Notes under the pieces: generated by a model | The model's input: only the letters and a program-made list of their open reading frames with translations | What the model was told of the DNA's origin: nothing | Database searches by the model: none | Source: JBEVOS01 sp964563395 | Lineage (GTDB): Bacteria > Pseudomonadota > Alphaproteobacteria > Caulobacterales > Aquidulcibacteraceae | Assembly (NCBI GenBank): GCA_964563395.1 | Contig: CAZLWK010000017.1 | Location: 4,540 to 68,539 of the forward strand | DNA length: 64,000 bases | Direction of reading: 5' to 3' | Program-made: the position numbers and the translations under genes | Shown here: positions 59,063-64,000 of the stretch, one piece after another | Layout: each line of letters starts with the position of its first letter | Position numbering within the stretch: the stretch's first letter is position 1

Positions 59063-59409
59063 AATGTCCGTCCGCGCCCCGCGGTCTGCCTGCGGCGCCC
59101 CGCGCCCGCCGCCCTCATGTCGGGCGTTTGCCGGCGGGGCGCAACCCCCGGCCATGCCTTCGGATGCGGCGCCTGGAGGGCTTCCTTGCCCAGCGTTCAC
59201 GTTTGTCGCCTCCCTCGGCCTGCCAGCCTTGCCATGGCGGGCCCGGGCGCCTAGGCATAGCGGGTAGCTTAACACGGCCAGAGACCGGGGGGCGATGGCA
59301 TGAGGGCGGCGCCGACTGGGGATGATGCGAGCTATGGCAGCCCTGCGGCTGAGCGGGCGCCTGGAATTAAGGCCGGCGACAGGGCAGACTCGTCGCGGAT
59401 TGGTCCCGG
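59063..59409. other. 347-base divergent region between the ABC transporter and the glycosyltransferase
   Basis: No long gene. It carries the promoters for both directions. A 37-residue ORF at 59300-59413 (see separate entry) occupies its right end. The rest has no AT-rich island or repeat that I can support as a regulatory site. Confidence 0.5.
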
Positions 59410-59413
59410 TTGA
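59300..59413 (+). CDS. possible 37-residue upstream ORF overlapping the glycosyltransferase start
   Basis: ATG at 59300 (GGGGGGCG 5-10 bases before it), 37 codons, TGA at 59411-59413 overlapping the TTG start of the next gene by two bases (TTGA). No similarity is recognised. It could be a translationally coupled leader, or chance. The overlap resembles the ATGA pattern seen throughout the window. Confidence 0.3.
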   Translation: MRAAPTGDDASYGSPAAERAPGIKAGDRADSSRIGPG

Positions 59414-62157
59414 AGCAAGCGCCCGCCCCCATTCCTGATCGCGAATTGCGTCTGGCGATCGACGCCGACACGCGCCCGCCGCCTGTCGAAGCGACAAGCG
59501 AATTGCGCGCGGCGCTCTCCGCGGCCGAGCAGCGGGCCGCCCAGTCGGAGGCGGATCTCGCGCGGCTTCAACAGGCGCTCAAGCGCCAGCGCCAAGACCT
59601 CGCCGAAGCGCACACGCTTACGGAAACGACCCAAATCCAGCGCAACAGACTGGCTTATTTCCTGTTGAACACCGGCTATTCAGCGCGGCGCGGGGCGCTG
59701 GGGCGCATCGCCAGGTTTCTGGAGCGCGCGCCGCTCGCCAAGCAATATCGGCTGATCCGGCGCTCGGGATTGTTCGATCGGAGCTGGTACAAGCGCACCT
59801 ATCCGGACGTGGTCGCCAGCAAGCTCGATCCGCTTGTGCATTATCTCTTGTTCGGCGGCTATGACGGCCGGCGGCCCAACCGCGTCTTCGACAGCGCCTA
59901 TTACATCGCCTCCAATCCGGACGTGCGCGCATCCGGGGACAATCCGCTGGTGCATTATGTGCGGGAGGGCGAGTCCCAAGGGCGTCTGCCCAGCCCCGAT
60001 TTCGATCCCGTGGCCTATATCCAGCGAACCCCCGGCGCGGAGGGCCCCAAGGGGGCCGCGCTCGCGCATTTCCTGCGCAAGGGCCGGCTGAACGAGCGGG
60101 TGACGAAAGCGTATCGCCCGCCTGCCCCCGCCTGGAGCCTCTTCGAGGATGCGGCGCGGGCCAAGGCCGCCGCGCCGCAAGCGCCGATCCGGGTGGACGT
60201 CGTCGTCCCGGTCTATCGCGGCCGCGACGAAACGCTCGCGGCGCTCGCCTCCGTGCTCGGCGCGCCCACGCGCACGCCATATGAATTGGTCGTGGTCGAT
60301 GATTGTTCGCCCGAGCCCGCGCTCTCGGAGGACCTTCGCCGGCTCGCCGAGCTCGGGCTGATCACCTTGCTGCGCAACGACGCAAATCTAGGCTTCGTCG
60401 GCGCGGTCAATCGGGCGATGCGCTTGCATCCGGATCGCGACGTCGTCCTGCTCAACAGCGACACGCTCGTCTTCAACGACTGGCTCGACCGCCTGCTCGC
60501 GCACGCCGGCGAGGATGTGGCCACCATCACGCCGTTCAGCAATAACGCGACGATCTGCTCCTATCCCGTGTTCTGCGAGAACAATCCGAGCGAGCTTGAA
60601 CTGCCATTCGGCGCGCTCGATCTGCTCGCCGCCGAGGTCAATCGCGGCCGCAGCGTGGACGTGCCCACCGGCGTCGGCTTTTGCATGTATATGCGGCGCG
60701 CGGCGATCGAAGCGGTGGGGCTGTTCGACGAGGCCACGTTCGGCCGCGGCTATGGCGAGGAAAACGATTTCTGCGTTCGCGCGGAGGCCGCCGGCTGGCG
60801 CAACACCCATGCGCTCGACGTGTTCGTTTTCCATTCCGGCGAGATGTCGTTCTCGGCGGACGCGGCCGCGATGAAGCAGCGCAATTATCAGCGCCTCATC
60901 GCCCTGCATCCGACCTACGAAGCCTCGGTGCACGCTTACATCGGTCGCGACCCGCCCTCGGCCGCGCGCGCGGCGCTCGATCTGGCGCGCCTGATCGGCC
61001 GCAAACCGCAAAGGCCGGTGCTCATTTTCACGCATTCGCGGGGCGGCGGCGTGGAGCGCCACGTCGTCGATTGTATCGAGAAGCTGCGCGCGGAAGGCCG
61101 CGACGCCATCGTGGCGACGCCTGCTCGGGACGGGACGCATGCGCGCCTATCCGTGCATGGGCGCGCGTGCGATCTGCATAATCTTTCCGCGCTGGACTTC
61201 AGCGTTCTGGATGAATTGATCCCCCTCATCGGGGTGGAGCGCGCGGAGATTCACAGCCTGGTCGGCTGGTCGGCGACGGCGCCGCAGCGCATTCCCCGGA
61301 TGCTGGCCGACAGAAACGTCACGTACACTTACACGCTGCACGATTACGCTCCGATCTGTCCGCAAATCAATTTCATCGGGCCAGGAGGCCTCTATTGCGG
61401 CGAACTCGGTCCCGCGCAGTGCGACGCTTGTCTGCGCGCCTTCCCAGCGTTTCCGTACGAAGTACATCCCGATCTGCCGCGCGCGGCGCCGCCGGCGATC
61501 GATGCCTGGCGCGCCGCGCACGCTGTGGCCCTGCAAGGCGCGTCCAAGCTGATCGCGCCGAGCGGCGATACGGCGCAGCGCTTCAAATCCTATTTCCCGG
61601 ACCTGGACATCCATGTCGCGCCGCACGCGGAGGATGTCGCGCACGTTCCGTTCATCGCGCGACCTTGGGCGCCGGGCCAACCCGTGCGCGTCGTCATTAT
61701 CGGCGCCATCGGCCCGCACAAGGGATCGCAGGTGCTGCTGGCCTGCGCCCGTGACGCGCGCGCGCGCGGCCTGCCGCTTCAATTCACGATCGTCGGCACC
61801 GCTGACATCATCTCCGCGCTCAAGACCGAAGGCGTCGAGTTCCTAGGGCCTTATCTGGAACACGAAGTGGGCGATTTCCTAACGCTGGCGGAACCGCACT
61901 TGGCCTTTCTGCCCTCGGTGTGGCCGGAGACCTATTCCTACACGCTCTCCATCGCGCGCAAGGCCGGCCTGCCGACCGTGGTGTTCGATCTGGGCGCGCC
62001 GGCCGAACGGCTGGGCGAGGACCCCAATGCGCTGCGTCTTGCGCTGGATCTCGCGCGCCAGCCCGAGCGCATCAATGACGCGCTTCTCCATTTCGCGCAG
62101 GCCCAGGCCCGCCCCGCCGAACCCGACCCTTCCCAGCCCGCCGCGCCCATGGCATAG
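59410..62157 (+). CDS. giant bifunctional glycosyltransferase (coiled coil, FD..YY repeats, GT2, GT4)
   Basis: A 915-aa protein starting at TTG 59410, the first possible start after an in-frame stop at 59368. A short coiled coil (about 30-75) leads to three FD..YY repeats (about 121-230; LFDRSWYKRTYPDV, VFDSAYYIASNPDV, DFDPVAYIQ), then a GT2 domain (about 262-500: VDVVVPVYRGRDETLAAL, VVVDDCSPEP, DVVLLNSDTLVFNDWLDRL, GEENDFCVRAEAAGWRN) and a GT4-type domain from about 535 (IFTHSRGGGVERHVVDCI, VVIIGAIGPHKGSQVLL, LAFLPSVWPETYSYTLS). It likely adds two sugars to a surface polysaccharide or glycoprotein. Confidence 0.85.
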   Translation: MKQAPAPIPDRELRLAIDADTRPPPVEATSELRAALSAAEQRAAQSEADLARLQQALKRQRQDLAEAHTLTETTQIQRNRLAYFLLNTGYSARRGALGRIARFLERAPLAKQYRLIRRSGLFDRSWYKRTYPDVVASKLDPLVHYLLFGGYDGRRPNRVFDSAYYIASNPDVRASGDNPLVHYVREGESQGRLPSPDFDPVAYIQRTPGAEGPKGAALAHFLRKGRLNERVTKAYRPPAPAWSLFEDAARAKAAAPQAPIRVDVVVPVYRGRDETLAALASVLGAPTRTPYELVVVDDCSPEPALSEDLRRLAELGLITLLRNDANLGFVGAVNRAMRLHPDRDVVLLNSDTLVFNDWLDRLLAHAGEDVATITPFSNNATICSYPVFCENNPSELELPFGALDLLAAEVNRGRSVDVPTGVGFCMYMRRAAIEAVGLFDEATFGRGYGEENDFCVRAEAAGWRNTHALDVFVFHSGEMSFSADAAAMKQRNYQRLIALHPTYEASVHAYIGRDPPSAARAALDLARLIGRKPQRPVLIFTHSRGGGVERHVVDCIEKLRAEGRDAIVATPARDGTHARLSVHGRACDLHNLSALDFSVLDELIPLIGVERAEIHSLVGWSATAPQRIPRMLADRNVTYTYTLHDYAPICPQINFIGPGGLYCGELGPAQCDACLRAFPAFPYEVHPDLPRAAPPAIDAWRAAHAVALQGASKLIAPSGDTAQRFKSYFPDLDIHVAPHAEDVAHVPFIARPWAPGQPVRVVIIGAIGPHKGSQVLLACARDARARGLPLQFTIVGTADIISALKTEGVEFLGPYLEHEVGDFLTLAEPHLAFLPSVWPETYSYTLSIARKAGLPTVVFDLGAPAERLGEDPNALRLALDLARQPERINDALLHFAQAQARPAEPDPSQPAAPMA

Positions 62158-62193
62158 GCGTGCGGCTTTATTCGCATTCAGGCGGGGACTGAC

Positions 62194-62706
62194 ATGAGGA
62201 ACGGCATTATCGGCCTTGCGCTTCTGGCCTTGGCGGCGTGCAGCCAGGAGGCGCCGGAGGCGCCAGCCGCGCCTGAACTCGCGGTGCCGATGGGCGAGGC
62301 GCAGCGCGGCCGCGCAGCGCCCCCCGAATGGGGCGCGGCCCTGATCGGCCAGCCGCTGACGCAGGCCTATCCCACCGCCGTCACCGAGTGCATCGGCTGG
62401 GTCGATGTGGTGCTGCATCGTTACATGCAGGAGCCGACCGGCGTGCGTATCGCGGGCTGGGCCTGGAACGATACCGCGCGCGCCGCCTATCCGCGGATCG
62501 TCGTCGCCGATTCCAACGGCGTGATTGTCGGCGTCGGCGAAACCAGCATCGCGCGGCCGGACGTGGTCGCCGCCAAGCCCAACCAGGTCACCAACGAGAT
62601 CAATGGCTGGGAAGCGGATGTCTCAACGACGTCGGGCGAAGTGCGCGCCTATGGCGTCAATGACGAGGCCAAGACGGCATGCGAGCTCGGCTCCCTGAGA
62701 TTCTAA
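62194..62706 (+). CDS. small lipoprotein with a GW-type module
   Basis: A 170-aa protein with a lipoprotein signal (MRNGIIGLALLALAAC, Cys16), then GWVDVVLHRYMQEPTGVRIAGWAWNDTARA and NEINGWEADV. The phrase AGWAWND echoes the FGWAWSP module at the N-terminus of the glycosyltransferase at 51864. It is 37 bases after the large glycosyltransferase and likely belongs to the same glycan locus; the function is unknown. Confidence 0.75.
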   Translation: MRNGIIGLALLALAACSQEAPEAPAAPELAVPMGEAQRGRAAPPEWGAALIGQPLTQAYPTAVTECIGWVDVVLHRYMQEPTGVRIAGWAWNDTARAAYPRIVVADSNGVIVGVGETSIARPDVVAAKPNQVTNEINGWEADVSTTSGEVRAYGVNDEAKTACELGSLRF

Positions 62707-62734
62707 GCCGGCGCAGGCGCGGACGTCATCGCGC

Positions 62735-64000
62735 GTGAACCATAATCTCTATGCCGCGCTGGCGGACGGCTTCGCCGACGCGCGCCACGCGCCCTGCTTC
62801 TACGAGGACGGCGCGCCCGATAGGGTGATCACGTATGGCGTGCTGGAGGAGCACGTGGCGCGCATGGCCGGGCTGCTGCGCGCGAAGGGCGTCACGCCCG
62901 GCGACCGCATCCTGGCGCAGACGCCGAAAAGCGTGGCCGCTGTCGCGCTCTATCTCGCCACGTTGAAGATCGGGGCGGTCTACGCGCCGCTGAACACCGC
63001 TTATACGGCCGCAGAAACCGCCTATTTCGAAGCGGACGCCGCGCCGGCGCTCTTCGTGCGCGATGCGCGCGCGCTCGCCGAGGAAGCGCGGGGACACGCG
63101 TCGTTCATGGACACCGTCGATCGCTCAAGCGAGGATCTCGCCGCCCTCATCTATACGAGCGGGACAACCGGGCGATCCAAGGGCGCGATGCTCTCGCACG
63201 GCGCGCTCGCCGCCAATGCGCGCGCCTTGATCGAATCCTGGGCCTATCGCCGCGCTGACGTTCTGCTGCATGCCCTGCCGATCTTCCACGTTCACGGGCT
63301 TTTTATCGCCATGCATTGCGCGCTGATGACCGGCGGCGCCATGCTCTGGCTCGACAAGTTCGACGAGGACAAAGTGCTGAACGCACTGCCGCGCGCGAGC
63401 GTGATGATGGGCGTGCCGACCTTCTATACGCGCCTTCTAGCCGATCAGCGCTTCGGCGCGGCGCAGGCGGCCCATATGCGCTTGTTCATTTCAGGGTCAG
63501 CGCCGCTTTTGCCGAGCACGTTCGCCGCGTTCGAACAAAGGACCGGAAAGCGCATCCTTGAACGCTATGGCATGTCCGAAGCGGCCGTGATCACCACCAA
63601 TCCGCTCCACGGGGCGCGCATTCCGGGCAGCGTCGGCTATCCGCTGCCGGGCGTGAGCGTGCGCATCGCCGACGGCGCCGAGTCCGGCCCGATCGAAATC
63701 AAGGGCCCGAGCCTCTTCCACGGCTATTGGATGATGCCGGACAAGACAGCCGGGGAATTCACCGCGGACGGCTATTTCAAGACGGGCGATGTGGGACGTC
63801 TCGATCCCGACGGTCGGCTCTGGATTTCCGGACGGGCGAAGGATTTGATCATTTCCGGCGGTTTCAACGTCTATCCGAAGGAAATCGAGCTGGTGCTCGA
63901 TGAAATGGACGGCGTCCGCGAGAGCGCGGTGATTGGCGTGCCGCATCCCGATTTCGGCGAAGCGGTGGTCGCCGTGATCGAAGGCCAGGGCGAGGAAGAC
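62735..64000 (+). CDS. matB: malonyl-CoA synthetase-like AMP-dependent acyl-CoA ligase (3' end outside window)
   Basis: An ANL-superfamily ligase: 422 residues in the window, starting at GTG 62735. ATP-binding DLAALIYTSGTTGRSKGAM, FHVHGLFIAMHCALMTGG, ERYGMSEAAVITTNPLHGARIPGSVGYPLPG, YFKTGDVGRLDPDGRLWISGRAKDLIISGGFNVYPKEIE. The FHVHGLF and GYPLPGVSVR segments fit malonyl-CoA synthetase (MatB), which activates malonate or methylmalonate. Other acyl-CoA ligases cannot be excluded. The C-terminal about 80 residues, with the second hinge Lys, are missing from the window. Confidence 0.88.
   Translation, partial: MNHNLYAALADGFADARHAPCFYEDGAPDRVITYGVLEEHVARMAGLLRAKGVTPGDRILAQTPKSVAAVALYLATLKIGAVYAPLNTAYTAAETAYFEADAAPALFVRDARALAEEARGHASFMDTVDRSSEDLAALIYTSGTTGRSKGAMLSHGALAANARALIESWAYRRADVLLHALPIFHVHGLFIAMHCALMTGGAMLWLDKFDEDKVLNALPRASVMMGVPTFYTRLLADQRFGAAQAAHMRLFISGSAPLLPSTFAAFEQRTGKRILERYGMSEAAVITTNPLHGARIPGSVGYPLPGVSVRIADGAESGPIEIKGPSLFHGYWMMPDKTAGEFTADGYFKTGDVGRLDPDGRLWISGRAKDLIISGGFNVYPKEIELVLDEMDGVRESAVIGVPHPDFGEAVVAVIEGQGEED

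Overview
The window is a 64 kb stretch of very GC-rich, densely coded DNA from what looks like an alphaproteobacterium. The best guess is the Caulobacterales/Hyphomonadaceae side, based on an exbB-exbD-exbD-tonB operon with a proline-rich TonB, a large TonB receptor, DUF502, a FeS photolyase with DUF2256, and many lipoproteins. This placement is inferred, not proven. Genes are tightly packed, with many 1-4 bp start/stop overlaps (ATGA, GTGA, TGATG), so translational coupling is common. I see no tRNA, rRNA, CRISPR array or insertion sequence.

Layout. (1) 0-3.4 kb: the 5' part of an enoyl-CoA hydratase gene, then a TonB/ExbB/ExbD energy-transduction operon. (2) 3.7-11.4 kb: housekeeping and envelope genes: BolA with monothiol glutaredoxin, an HtrA-like protease, DUF502, a redoxin, a lipoprotein, a thiolase, RidA, a carboxymuconolactone decarboxylase-like protein and a coiled-coil membrane protein. 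A 35-residue ORF here carries a copy of the thiolase C-terminus. (3) 11.4-20.2 kb: lipoproteins, ExoD, an orphan Dcm/Vsr pair, an ATP-grasp protein, a hybrid histidine kinase lacking its phosphoacceptor His, and an OmpA lipoprotein.

(4) 20.2-31.0 kb: a compact accessory cluster. It encodes an M55 aminopeptidase, a cupin dioxygenase-like protein, a TonB receptor, a four-gene coupled operon (cysteine-synthase-like PLP enzyme, CPBP membrane protease, prolyl-aminopeptidase-like hydrolase, CMD protein), a SnoaL-like protein with a TetR regulator, and a class III-fold aminotransferase with an exported serine hydrolase. Every promoter region in the cluster carries an AT-rich inverted repeat of the type TAATC-N-GATTA. 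It therefore looks like one TetR-controlled regulon for uptake and breakdown of an unusual peptide or amide.

(5) 31.0-38.8 kb: a TetR gene with three GTCAC-N6-GTGAC operators in front of a DUF4386-DUF2855 fusion, then NhaA, DUF2256 with photolyase, and an ECF42-type sigma factor with its DGPF/YCII partner. (6) 38.8-50.7 kb: a second accessory cluster under its own TetR. It holds two sulfatases, two formylglycine-generating enzymes, two long GST-like proteins, a double DsbA/HCCA-isomerase protein, a metallo-beta-lactamase-fold hydrolase and a haloalkane-dehalogenase-like hydrolase. It probably desulfates and degrades a sulfated, possibly halogenated or aromatic compound.

(7) 50.7-62.7 kb: surface polysaccharide or glycoconjugate genes: a sulfotransferase-like protein, two giant glycosyltransferases, methyltransferases (one apparently catalytically dead and fused to repeats), an MsbA-like ABC exporter and a small lipoprotein. 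(8) 62.7-64.0 kb: a malonyl-CoA synthetase-like AMP ligase that runs off the end.
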